Origin: Phycisphaerales bacterium
GTDB lineage: Bacteria; Planctomycetota; Phycisphaerae; Phycisphaerales; UBA1924
Direction: 5' to 3'
Assembly: GCA_023382935.1 (NCBI GenBank)
Contig: JAHDXL010000005.1
Span: forward strand, 365,503 to 429,502
Length of the DNA stretch: 64,000 bases
The notes beneath the pieces are model-generated. The model was not told the DNA's origin. It made no database searches and worked only from the letters and a program-made list of their open reading frames with translations. Shown one piece after another: positions 42,534-50,551 of this stretch. Both the position numbers and the translations under genes were made by a program. Numbering within the stretch: position 1 is the stretch's first letter; each line of letters opens with the position of its first letter.

Positions 42534-44534
42534 TTACACGAGCGGTCGCTCCCGCACGCAGGTTTCGACCTGCGGCGAGGCGAACACCGTCGCAGGACTG
42601 GCCTCTGAAACGGCCTGACGGATGGATCGGGCGATGCCCGCGGCGTCAATGCCGACTTCGGCCAGTTGCTTCGAGCGCCCGTCCTGGAGGATCCAGTGAT
42701 CAGGAATGCCCAGTCGCGTCAGGCGAGTGGCGTCGAGGCGGAGTTCGCTGGCCCGCTCGAGGACGGCGGTGCCGAAGCCGCCGATGACCGCGTGATCTTC
42801 CACCGTGAGCACCGGGCGGCCGCTGAGCAGGGCGGCGGAGATCAGGGCGTCGTCGAGCGGCTTGGCGAAGCGGGCATCGTAGACCGCGACGCGGTACTCA
42901 CCCGTGATCATGTCCGAAGCCTGAAGGGCCGCGATGGCAGGTGTGCCGAAGGCGATGACAATTGCGTCGGGCCGGGCGCCGCGAGTGACATCAAGTTCGG
43001 GCGTCAGGCAGCGCGACCTGCCCAATTCGAAGGCCGGGCACGGCTGGGCGAGCAGACGCTCGCTCACGCTGTCACGCGGATAGCGGACAACTGAGAAGCC
43101 CTCGTCGCAGGTGAGCATGAAGTCCAGAGCGCCCTTGAGGCTCGGCTCGTCGATCGCAGCCATGATCGCGCCGCCGGGCAGTGTACGAAGGAGTGCCACG
43201 TCGCAGAAGCCGTGGTGCACGGCTCCATCGCCGCCGACCAGACCAGCGCGGTCCAGGCAGATGCGCACCGGCAGGCCCTGGAGGGCGACTTCTTGAAAGG
43301 CCTGGTCGAAGGCACGCTGGAGGAAGGTGGAGTAGACGGCGAAGAAGGGCTTGTGTCCGCACTTGGCCAGCCCGGCCATCATGTCCATCGCGTGCGACTC
43401 GCAGATGCCCACATCCCACGTGCGGTCAGGGAACTTCGCAAGTGGAAGCGAGACGCCGGTGCCGTCGGGCATGGCGGCCGTGCACGCGACCACGCGCGGA
43501 TCGCGTTCCATCAGTTCAACCAGGGCTTCGCCGAAGGCCGTGGTGAACGAGCGACCGGACGAGGGCATCTCGACGCGGCAGGCATTGGCCTCGGCCCGGG
43601 TCACGGAGAACGGGCGAGGCGAGTGGAAGCGCGTCGCGTCGCTCTCGGCCACGTCGAGCCCGCGGCCCTTGATGGTCTTGACGTGCAGCAGCACCGGGCG
43701 ATTGATGTCGCGGACTTCGGTTAGGAACTCGATCAGCGTCGGCAGGTCGTGCCCGTCGATCGGGCCGGCGGTGACCAGCCCGAACTTCTCGAACCAAGAA
43801 TCTTCGGAGATGAGCGCCTTGGTGGCCTCGCCGGCGCGGTGGTAGGCCTCCTCCAGCATCGATCCACCCGGGATGCGCCGAAGGAACTGGTGAGCCCCCT
43901 TCTTGAAGTCCGAATAGGTGTGGCTGACGCGCACGCGGTCGAAGTAGCCCGCGACGGCGCCCTGTGGTTTGGAGATCGACATCCCGTTGTCATTCAGCAC
44001 GACGAGGAACTGGCGTTTGAGCGTGCCGGCGTTGTTGAGCCCCTCCATCGCGACGCCGTTCACGATCGACGCATCACCGATGAGTGTGACGATTGCGCGC
44101 CCGTTGGGGTTGGCCTTGGCGTCGTAGGCCTCGCCGTTGAGCAGATCGCCGCGCGCCATGCCAACGGCAGTGGAAATGCCTGTCCCGGCGTGCCCGACTC
44201 GGAAGAGGTCAAATGGGGACTCGAGTGGCTCGGGGAAGCCGGACATCCCTTCACGGGTGCGGAGTCGGCCGAGCAGGGGGAAACGCCCGGTAAGCAGTTT
44301 GTGGGGGTAGCACTGGTGCCCGACGTCGAAGAGCAGGCGATCGTGCCCGAAATCAAAGACCCGGTGCAGAGCAATGGTCAGTTCGACCACCCCCAGATTG
44401 GGCGCCAGATGCCCGCCCGTCTTCTGGACCTGGGCGATGATCGCCTGGCGGATCTCGCTCGCGAGGGCCTCCAGTTCGGCAACAGACATTGACCTGAGGT
44501 CTTTGGGAGACGAAAGGGCTGCCAGTCGCGACAT
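42534..44534 (-). CDS. dxs: 1-deoxy-D-xylulose-5-phosphate synthase
   Basis: Dxs condenses pyruvate and glyceraldehyde 3-phosphate in the first step of the methylerythritol phosphate pathway. The 666-residue protein has the ThDP-binding core GGHLAPNLGVVELTIALH, DVGHQCYPHKLLTG, and GDASIVNGVAMEGLNNAG. A transketolase-like C-terminal domain contains CLDRAGLVGGDGAVHHG. ATG 44534 (MSRLAALSS) is used. The short spacing to nadK (9 bases) and the prenyl synthase upstream suggest an operon. Confidence 0.95.
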   Translation of the reverse strand: MSRLAALSSPKDLRSMSVAELEALASEIRQAIIAQVQKTGGHLAPNLGVVELTIALHRVFDFGHDRLLFDVGHQCYPHKLLTGRFPLLGRLRTREGMSGFPEPLESPFDLFRVGHAGTGISTAVGMARGDLLNGEAYDAKANPNGRAIVTLIGDASIVNGVAMEGLNNAGTLKRQFLVVLNDNGMSISKPQGAVAGYFDRVRVSHTYSDFKKGAHQFLRRIPGGSMLEEAYHRAGEATKALISEDSWFEKFGLVTAGPIDGHDLPTLIEFLTEVRDINRPVLLHVKTIKGRGLDVAESDATRFHSPRPFSVTRAEANACRVEMPSSGRSFTTAFGEALVELMERDPRVVACTAAMPDGTGVSLPLAKFPDRTWDVGICESHAMDMMAGLAKCGHKPFFAVYSTFLQRAFDQAFQEVALQGLPVRICLDRAGLVGGDGAVHHGFCDVALLRTLPGGAIMAAIDEPSLKGALDFMLTCDEGFSVVRYPRDSVSERLLAQPCPAFELGRSRCLTPELDVTRGARPDAIVIAFGTPAIAALQASDMITGEYRVAVYDARFAKPLDDALISAALLSGRPVLTVEDHAVIGGFGTAVLERASELRLDATRLTRLGIPDHWILQDGRSKQLAEVGIDAAGIARSIRQAVSEASPATVFASPQVETCVRERPLV

Positions 44535-44619
44535 GCGTGCACCTTGTGAGAAGCCCCGGGGGCTGCTTTCAAAGAATCCTGAAAGCATTGTACCAACTCA
44601 GATGACCGAGCAGTCGGGC

Positions 44620-45645
44620 TTATCGGGTCCGACGGGCCAGATATCGCACAAGTTCACCCAGTGGACGAGCACGATCTCCCAGCGGAGCGATGGCCTCCGA
44701 TGCTGATTGACAGAGCCGTTCGATTTCCCTTTCCGACCCGGCCACGCCGAGCACTGCGGGAAACGTGAGTTTGCCCGCGGCGACATCCTTACCTGTGCGC
44801 TTACCGACGTGTTCGCTTGATTCACGCACGTCCATCAAGTCGTCGACAATCTGGAACATCAGCCCCGCGTCGTCGGCGTAACGCGTGACGGATGCGAGGA
44901 CATCAGCCGAAGCCCCGGCCGCGATGACACCCATGCGGGCGGCGGCGCGGAGCAAGGCGCCAGTCTTGTTTCGGTGGATGAGGTCGAGGCGCTGGCGGTC
45001 GGACAATTCGTCCGAGAATCCACCGAGGGTGTCGTAGACCTGCCCGCAGATCATGCCGCGGGTGCCGGTGGTCAGTTCGACGAACAGGCGGCGTGCGGTC
45101 TGAGCGTCGAAGGCTGGCTCAGTGGCGATCAGGTCGAATGCCAGGGCGAGCATGGCGTCGCCGGCGAGGATCGCCATTGCTTCTCCCGCGTGGATGTGCA
45201 ACGTCGGGTGTCCGCGGCGGAGATCGTCGTCATCCATTGCAGGAAGATCATCATGGACGAGGCTGAAGGCGTGGACAAGTTCGACGGCCGCGGCGGGGGC
45301 AAGGGTGCGCCGTCCGTCGTCGCCTGCGGCCACACCGGCGTACCAGCAGAGCACCGGGCGCAGGCGTTTGCCGCCTCCGAGCAAGGCGTAGACGATTGCA
45401 TCATGGAGGGCGCGGGGATGGTCGAGCCGGTCCAGATAGCGGCGCAGCGTGTCGTTCACGAGGCGCCGCGGTTCATCGAGCAGGGCAAGAATCGGGGTTT
45501 CATCGTCCACGATGGGAGGCGTCCGAGGGCTGAGAATCGGCCTGATTATACGGAAGGGGCATCGGAAAGGACGAGGCGTTCTGCTCAGGGCGGAAACGTC
45601 AGGCCCGCGAATCTGGACGTCAATCTCGGGCTGAGGGACGGTCAT
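44620..45645 (-). CDS. Polyprenyl diphosphate synthase (FPP/GGPP type)
   Basis: This trans-prenyltransferase condenses isopentenyl diphosphate with allylic diphosphates, the step after the Dxs pathway. It has both aspartate-rich motifs: LVHDDLPAMDDDDLRRG (first) and FQIVDDLMD (second), plus GGGKRLRP and the GKDVAAGKLTFP segment. Short-chain synthase features fit farnesyl or geranylgeranyl diphosphate, but chain length cannot be set from sequence alone. The 341-residue frame starts at 45645; a start at an in-frame GTG near codon 46 is possible because the first 45 residues are not conserved. Confidence 0.9.
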   Translation of the reverse strand: MTVPQPEIDVQIRGPDVSALSRTPRPFRCPFRIIRPILSPRTPPIVDDETPILALLDEPRRLVNDTLRRYLDRLDHPRALHDAIVYALLGGGKRLRPVLCWYAGVAAGDDGRRTLAPAAAVELVHAFSLVHDDLPAMDDDDLRRGHPTLHIHAGEAMAILAGDAMLALAFDLIATEPAFDAQTARRLFVELTTGTRGMICGQVYDTLGGFSDELSDRQRLDLIHRNKTGALLRAAARMGVIAAGASADVLASVTRYADDAGLMFQIVDDLMDVRESSEHVGKRTGKDVAAGKLTFPAVLGVAGSEREIERLCQSASEAIAPLGDRARPLGELVRYLARRTR

Positions 45646-45691
45646 GGAAACCAGAAAGTGTGCAGCGCGGCGGCGCTACCATCGTCCCGGC

Positions 45692-46339
45692 ATGGACTGG
45701 TTGTCACGATTGGCGGACTTGTTCACGACGACGGGCTGGTCGGCCTGGCCTCTGCTGGCGCTTTCGGTGCTCTCGGTCACGCTGGCGCTGGAGCGCACGG
45801 CGTTCTGGCTGTGGACCAACAGCCGATCAGGACGGCGCCGGTTCTCGAGGGTGCTGGAGATGCTTCGCAGCCTGGGCCCGGAAGGGGCTGCGCCCAAACT
45901 GACTGAAGAGACCGGCCTGTATGCCCGGTTTGCGCGGGACCTGTGCGCGATGGTTGGACGCTCGGCCTCCGATGAGCGTTTTCTGGCGGCCGTTTCGCAC
46001 GAACTGGTCGAACGTTATCGACCGGCGGTGGAGCGGTTCTCGCAGACGCTTTCGACGATCATCACGGCGGCGCCGATGCTGGGAATCCTCGGCACGGTGA
46101 CGGGAATCATCCGGAGTTTCCAGTTGCTTGGCGGCACGACCTCGGTGACCGATCCGACGGCGGTGGCGGGGGGCGTGGCCGAGGCCTTGTTCTCGACGGC
46201 CTTCGGACTGGTGGTGGCGCTGGTGACGTTGTTCCCCTACGTGTGGATCCGCAGCGAGTCGGACCGGTGCCTGGGGCGGTTGGAAGCGCTATGCGCTGCG
46301 GCGCACGCGGGCGCGGATCGGTCTGGCAGGCAGGGCTGA
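45692..46339 (+). CDS. MotA/TolQ/ExbB proton channel family protein
   Basis: The 215-residue product has three hydrophobic segments: about residues 15-33, 105-130 and 155-175. It has the family core AAPMLGILGTVTGIIRSFQ with the later segment VAGGVAEALFSTAFGLVVAL. Such proteins use proton flow to energise TonB, Tol or flagellar motors. A partner ExbD/TolR gene is not adjacent, so the partner must be elsewhere. The start ATG 45692 directly precedes the first helix. The gene is convergent with ptsN. Confidence 0.85.
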   Translation: MDWLSRLADLFTTTGWSAWPLLALSVLSVTLALERTAFWLWTNSRSGRRRFSRVLEMLRSLGPEGAAPKLTEETGLYARFARDLCAMVGRSASDERFLAAVSHELVERYRPAVERFSQTLSTIITAAPMLGILGTVTGIIRSFQLLGGTTSVTDPTAVAGGVAEALFSTAFGLVVALVTLFPYVWIRSESDRCLGRLEALCAAAHAGADRSGRQG

Positions 46340-46345
46340 GGGGGC

Positions 46346-46807
46346 TCAGGCGCGCCCGTCGCGGGCGTTGAGCAGGTTGTAGACCTCGTCGGCCGTTTCG
46401 GCGGCGTAGATCCTCTCGCGGAGTTCTTCGACGGCCATCAGTTTGCTGATGCGGGCCAGCGCCTGGATGTGGTCGCTGGTGCGGTCAGGCGGGCTTGCGA
46501 GGAGGACGACAAGGCGGACCGGCTGGGAGTCGAGTGCCTCGAAGTCGAGCGGGCCCGCGGGTTTGCCAATGGCCATTGCCAGGTCTTTGAGCCCGGAGCA
46601 TTTTCCGTGGGGGATGGCCAGCCCGTGCCCGATGCCGGTGGTGCGGGTCTGCTCGCGCGACCAGACGGCCTCCTTGAGGGCCGGCGCGTCGGTTACCTTG
46701 CCCTGGGCGGCGAGCAGGTCGACCAACTCGTCAATGACCGCCTTCTTCTCGTTGGCGTGCAGGGGCACGCGGATGCAGTCGGGGCTGAGGATGTCGAGCA
46801 GGTTCAT
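46346..46807 (-). CDS. ptsN: PTS EIIA (PtsN-type) phosphocarrier domain protein
   Basis: The 153-residue single-domain protein has the EIIA-Ntr/fructose fold. The phosphorylation His is in GLAIPHGKCSGL at about residue 68, and VRLVVLLASPP near 100 is typical. PtsN proteins usually work in regulatory phosphotransfer instead of sugar uptake. No EI, HPr or sugar permease gene is in the window. ATG 46807 (MNLLDILSP) is chosen; upstream residues are not conserved. It lies about 65 bases downstream of rsmB. Confidence 0.88.
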   Translation of the reverse strand: MNLLDILSPDCIRVPLHANEKKAVIDELVDLLAAQGKVTDAPALKEAVWSREQTRTTGIGHGLAIPHGKCSGLKDLAMAIGKPAGPLDFEALDSQPVRLVVLLASPPDRTSDHIQALARISKLMAVEELRERIYAAETADEVYNLLNARDGRA

Positions 46808-46873
46808 GCGGTGGCCATTCTCGATTGCGTGAAGCGATTGTTGGCCGCCCAATGCCCGGGGTCGACCCCCGGG

Positions 46874-48238
46874 TCAGCGTCGGGTCAGCAAGGCGAAGAA
46901 GGAGCCGTCGTAATACTGGGCCGGCTCGCCACCTGGGATGCCCTTCGGCCACACGAGGTTGGAGTGAGCAATCTGCAATCCGTGCCATTGTGCCACCCAG
47001 GCCAGCGGGGCGGCGTTTTCTTCGGGTTCGAGGCTGCATGTGGAGTAAAGAATCACCCCCCGTGGCGAGAGCATGGGCAGGGCGTCGGCAAGCAGTTGGC
47101 GCTGTATGTCGCCGAGGCGCCGGGTCTGGTCGCGCGAGAAGCGGTACTTGGCTTCCGGTCGCCGGGCCAATACGCCGGTGTTGGAACAGGGCACATCAAG
47201 CAGCACCATGTCTGCCTGACCGGCGATGGCGGGCAGAACCTCACGCACCGGCATCACCTGCACGCGGTCGTGGCCGCGGAACAGTCTGGCCAGATCGCTG
47301 GCCCGGGCTCGATCGGTGTCGCAGGCGACGATGCGGGCAGTTGGAAAGGTGTACGCCAACTGGCGCGTCTTGGTGCCGCGCCCCGCGCACAGGTCGACGA
47401 CCAGACTCGGCGTCACGAGATGGGCGACGCTGCGGATGGTGGAACTCGAGGCCGCATCCTGGGCCCACACGTCGGTACGGTCGGCAAGGAGATGAGAAAG
47501 TTGGGCGGGGGAGCCCGTGAAAACGGCGCTCCCGGGCGACTCGTGCAGGCGTATATGCTCCACCGGAAGGGCGGCGAACGTGGTGTTGAGGATGGTGGGC
47601 GGCAGGCACATCGACTGGCTGGCGGCCTGTCGGGCGTCGCGAACGCCCCGCGCATCGACCCAGCGGCGCAGCAGGCCGACCGGGAGCGATGACTGGACGG
47701 CCAGGCGCTCGATGGGATCTTCGGGCAAGAACGGCTCGGCCAGATCCACCGCCCGCCCGTCGGCAAGCAGGATCTGATCGCGTCGGTCTTCGAAGTGACG
47801 CTCGCGTCCGACGATGGAGTCGTGGAGGCGGCGCAGCACGGCGTTGACCAGCCCGCCGGCCTTGGCACGCACATGACGCTTGGCCCACTCGACTGATTCG
47901 CTGACGGCCGCGTGCGGGGGCACCTTGTCGAGCAGCAGGAGTTGGGCTGCCCCGGCGAGGAGAACAGCCTTGAGTTTGGGCTCCAACTCGTCGAACGGCA
48001 TGGTCAGGCGGAGGCTGAGCACCGCCCGCAGCGTGAGCCAGCGCCGGATGACCGAGTCATGAATGGCCCGGGCCAGGGCAGCGTCGCGTGGGTCAAGCCC
48101 GTCGGTGGGCAAGGGGTGAGGGAGCAGGTTTGGGAATCGGCGGGCGTGCTCGGTCAATGATCGCAGCGTGACCTGCCGTGCCCCGGCACTTGCCCCGGGC
48201 GGGTCGAACTCTGAAGATTGGCCGGCCTGTCTGGTCAC
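46874..48238 (-). CDS. rsmB: 16S rRNA (cytosine-5) methyltransferase RsmB
   Basis: RsmB methylates C967 of 16S rRNA using SAM. The 454-residue protein has an N-terminal NusB-like helical domain (about residues 20-160) and a C-terminal Rossmann methyltransferase with VVDLCAGRGTKTRQLA, DVPCSNTGVL (motif IV) and YSTCSLEPEEN (motif VI), which carry the two catalytic cysteines. The GTG start at 48238 shortly before the divergent kinase start leaves only 15 bases between the two genes. Identity as RsmB is from domain order; specific methylation site is inferred. Confidence 0.88.
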   Translation of the reverse strand: MTRQAGQSSEFDPPGASAGARQVTLRSLTEHARRFPNLLPHPLPTDGLDPRDAALARAIHDSVIRRWLTLRAVLSLRLTMPFDELEPKLKAVLLAGAAQLLLLDKVPPHAAVSESVEWAKRHVRAKAGGLVNAVLRRLHDSIVGRERHFEDRRDQILLADGRAVDLAEPFLPEDPIERLAVQSSLPVGLLRRWVDARGVRDARQAASQSMCLPPTILNTTFAALPVEHIRLHESPGSAVFTGSPAQLSHLLADRTDVWAQDAASSSTIRSVAHLVTPSLVVDLCAGRGTKTRQLAYTFPTARIVACDTDRARASDLARLFRGHDRVQVMPVREVLPAIAGQADMVLLDVPCSNTGVLARRPEAKYRFSRDQTRRLGDIQRQLLADALPMLSPRGVILYSTCSLEPEENAAPLAWVAQWHGLQIAHSNLVWPKGIPGGEPAQYYDGSFFALLTRR

Positions 48239-48253
48239 GGGGCAAGTCTAGCG

Positions 48254-49813
48254 ATGCACGCGGAGCCACAATCCTCGCTTGAACATTCGCCGGAGGTGAC
48301 TCGTCGCGGCGTGCTGGCGCGGATGCGCATTCGCAAGAAAATGATCTTTCTGCACACGGTTTTCTCGCTGCTGATGACGGGAATCCTGCTCATCACGCTG
48401 CGGCCGGCGCTGCTGCGGGTGGTGGCGAAGGGCGAGCAGCAGGAGGCTCGCAACCTGCTCGATCTCACGTTGGCGCTGGGAGGCGGCGGGAACACGAGCC
48501 GGGAAATCACGATCGGGGGCGCCGAGGTGCTGATCCGGCGCAGCGTCGATCCTCGCTCGGTGCCCGACGCCTGGGTCGAGGCGGCGCGGGCGGCGGGGGG
48601 CTGGGCCGTGGCAATCGAATCACGCGAACTTCCCGGCGTGGCGGTGGCGTGGACACCTTCAGAGCACGGGGGCGAGTTCTGGGTGGCCGAGACGTCGCTG
48701 TTTGGCGCGAGACGTGCGGTGCTGTGGGTGTACGGATTCACGATTGCGGCGTTGCTGGTGGTGTACACGCTGGTGGTCGGGGCTTTGGAGTTGTTCGTCC
48801 TTCCGCGGCACGTGTATGGGCCGATTGCCCGGATCCTGCTGGCCGACCGGGCGTTGCGTGAGGGGCAGTCGGAAGGGGAACTGGTGCCCGAGTCGATCAT
48901 GCCGGCCGACGAACTGGGCGAAATCATGCGTTCGCGGAACGAGACGATCCGGACGATTCGGCGGCACGAGGCGGCGCTGGCCGAGGCGCTCGATCAGTTG
49001 GAGATGGTCGCGACGGATCTGAGGCGGAAGAACCACCTGCTGGAAACGGCGAAGCGCAATCTGGCCGACGCGGACCGGCTCGTGAGTGTGGGCATGATGG
49101 CGGCCGGGGTGGCTCACGAACTCAACACGCCGCTGGCGGTGGCCAAGGGACTGACCGAGAAACTGGCCCGGGATGGCGAAGGGGGTCTCAGTCCGGTCGA
49201 GGTGGCGTTGCTGCGGCGGGTGATCGGGCGCCTGGAGCGATTGAGCGAGGGCCTGCTCGATTTTGCGCGGGCGAGATCGCCGCAGTACTCGGTGGCCAAA
49301 CTGAGGGACATCGCGGAGGAGGCGCTGACGCTGATTCGGCTAGATCGCGGTGCTGAGGGCGTGAGCGTGCAGAATCTCGTACCCGAGAGTTTGCAGGTTG
49401 AAGCCGACGCAGATCGGCTGGTGCAGGTGCTGGTCAACCTGGTTCGCAACGCGGTGGATGCCATGGGCGCGGCGCGGCGGCAGGGAGTGGTGGCGATCGA
49501 GGCGTCGGGAATCGAGCGCGATGGGACTGAGTGGATCGTGCTGACGGTGACGGATGACGGCCCGGGCATCGACCCCAGCGTGCTTCCGCGCCTTTTCGAG
49601 CCATTTGTCTCCAGCCGGCTGGACGACCGCGGCACGGGACTGGGACTGGCGGTGTCAGAGGGCATTGTCCGCGAGCACGGAGGAATGATTCTGGCGTCGA
49701 ATCGAACTGGTCGCAGCGGGGCGGTGTTTGAGGTTATGCTGCCCAGAAGGGCTCTGGCGTCGCGACCAGCACCGTTGTCGGCCCCGGAGGATGGCGAGCA
49801 TGTCGGACAGTGA
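48254..49813 (+). CDS. Sensor histidine kinase
   Basis: The 519-residue protein has membrane segments at about residues 30-50 and 155-180, with an external domain of about 100 residues between them, rich in Gly and Ala. A HAMP-like linker and coiled coil lead to HisKA with GVAHELNTPLAV (phosphorylated His near 287). The HATPase part has LVNLVRNAVDAM, TDDGPGID and GTGLGLAV. The downstream regulator overlaps by 14 bases. ATG 48254 is one option; ATG 48323 (MRIRKKM) is another. The signal is unknown. Confidence 0.9.
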   Translation: MHAEPQSSLEHSPEVTRRGVLARMRIRKKMIFLHTVFSLLMTGILLITLRPALLRVVAKGEQQEARNLLDLTLALGGGGNTSREITIGGAEVLIRRSVDPRSVPDAWVEAARAAGGWAVAIESRELPGVAVAWTPSEHGGEFWVAETSLFGARRAVLWVYGFTIAALLVVYTLVVGALELFVLPRHVYGPIARILLADRALREGQSEGELVPESIMPADELGEIMRSRNETIRTIRRHEAALAEALDQLEMVATDLRRKNHLLETAKRNLADADRLVSVGMMAAGVAHELNTPLAVAKGLTEKLARDGEGGLSPVEVALLRRVIGRLERLSEGLLDFARARSPQYSVAKLRDIAEEALTLIRLDRGAEGVSVQNLVPESLQVEADADRLVQVLVNLVRNAVDAMGAARRQGVVAIEASGIERDGTEWIVLTVTDDGPGIDPSVLPRLFEPFVSSRLDDRGTGLGLAVSEGIVREHGGMILASNRTGRSGAVFEVMLPRRALASRPAPLSAPEDGEHVGQ

Positions 49814-50420
49814 ACGCCAGACCCCGCTGGCCATCGTCGCGTTGGACGACGATGCGGACTTCCGCCAGTTCATCAGCGTGACGCTGGCCGCGGAGGGGCA
49901 CGATGTGCGCACCGTCGCGACGCCGGACGAGTTTTTCGCCGCGTGCGAGCGCGGACTGCCTGATGTGGTGTTGCTGGACATCAAGATGGGGCGTGCGAGC
50001 GGGGAAGAGGTGCTGGCCGAGATCCGGCGTCGGTGGAGCCGCCTGTGCGTGATCGTGGTGACCGGGTACCCGAGCATGGAGACCATGCGGCAGACGTTCA
50101 AGCAGGACGTGTTTGACTATCTGGCCAAGCCGTTCTCGCTGGCGGACCTGCGGCACGTGCTGGCGCAGGCGGCCGAATCGTTCGGGCTCGGGCAGCGGCC
50201 GCAGGATCGGCTGCGGCATGAACTCGGACGTCAGATCCGATTGGCGCGGACGGAGCGCAGTTGGACGCTGAAGGAACTGAGCGAGTCGTCGGGCGTGAGC
50301 GTGAGCCAGTTGTCTTCGATCGAACGCGGCACGCACCTGCCCAGCCTCGAATCACTGCTGGCGATCGCCGGGGCATTGGGCCGGCAGCCGTCGAGGTGGA
50401 TGGAGGCAGCCGGGTTCTAG
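49800..50420 (+). CDS. Response regulator with XRE-type helix-turn-helix output
   Basis: The 206-residue protein has a receiver domain (about residues 10-125) with the acidic pair in LDDDAD, the phosphorylation Asp60 in VVLLDIKMG, and Lys in YLAKPFS. The output region (about 141-200) is a Cro/CI-type HTH: ELGRQIRLARTERSWTLKEL, then SVSQLSSIERGTHLPSLESL. Most response regulators use winged-helix, LuxR or Fis outputs, so this combination is less common. ATG 49800 has GGAGG at 49786-49790. The gene overlaps the kinase gene by 14 bases, so the pair is cotranslated. Confidence 0.9.
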   Translation: MSDSERQTPLAIVALDDDADFRQFISVTLAAEGHDVRTVATPDEFFAACERGLPDVVLLDIKMGRASGEEVLAEIRRRWSRLCVIVVTGYPSMETMRQTFKQDVFDYLAKPFSLADLRHVLAQAAESFGLGQRPQDRLRHELGRQIRLARTERSWTLKELSESSGVSVSQLSSIERGTHLPSLESLLAIAGALGRQPSRWMEAAGF

Positions 50421-50467
50421 GCCGGTCGGCGCGGGATCGGGAAGGGGCGTGCGGTGCGCAACGCCAG

Positions 50468-50497
50468 GCAGGCGTGGCCTGTTGGAACCGCGCCTGC
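50468..50497. terminator. Candidate terminator hairpin between convergent genes
   Basis: GCAGGCGTGG pairs with CCGCGCCTGC (10 bp with one G-U pair) around a ten-base loop. It lies between the response regulator stop and the metalloprotease stop. There is no T-run. Confidence 0.4.
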
Positions 50498-50551
50498 ACT
50501 GGAGTTCCAAGTGGCGATCCCGTCGATCGCGTCGATCAAGGCGGTCAGAAT

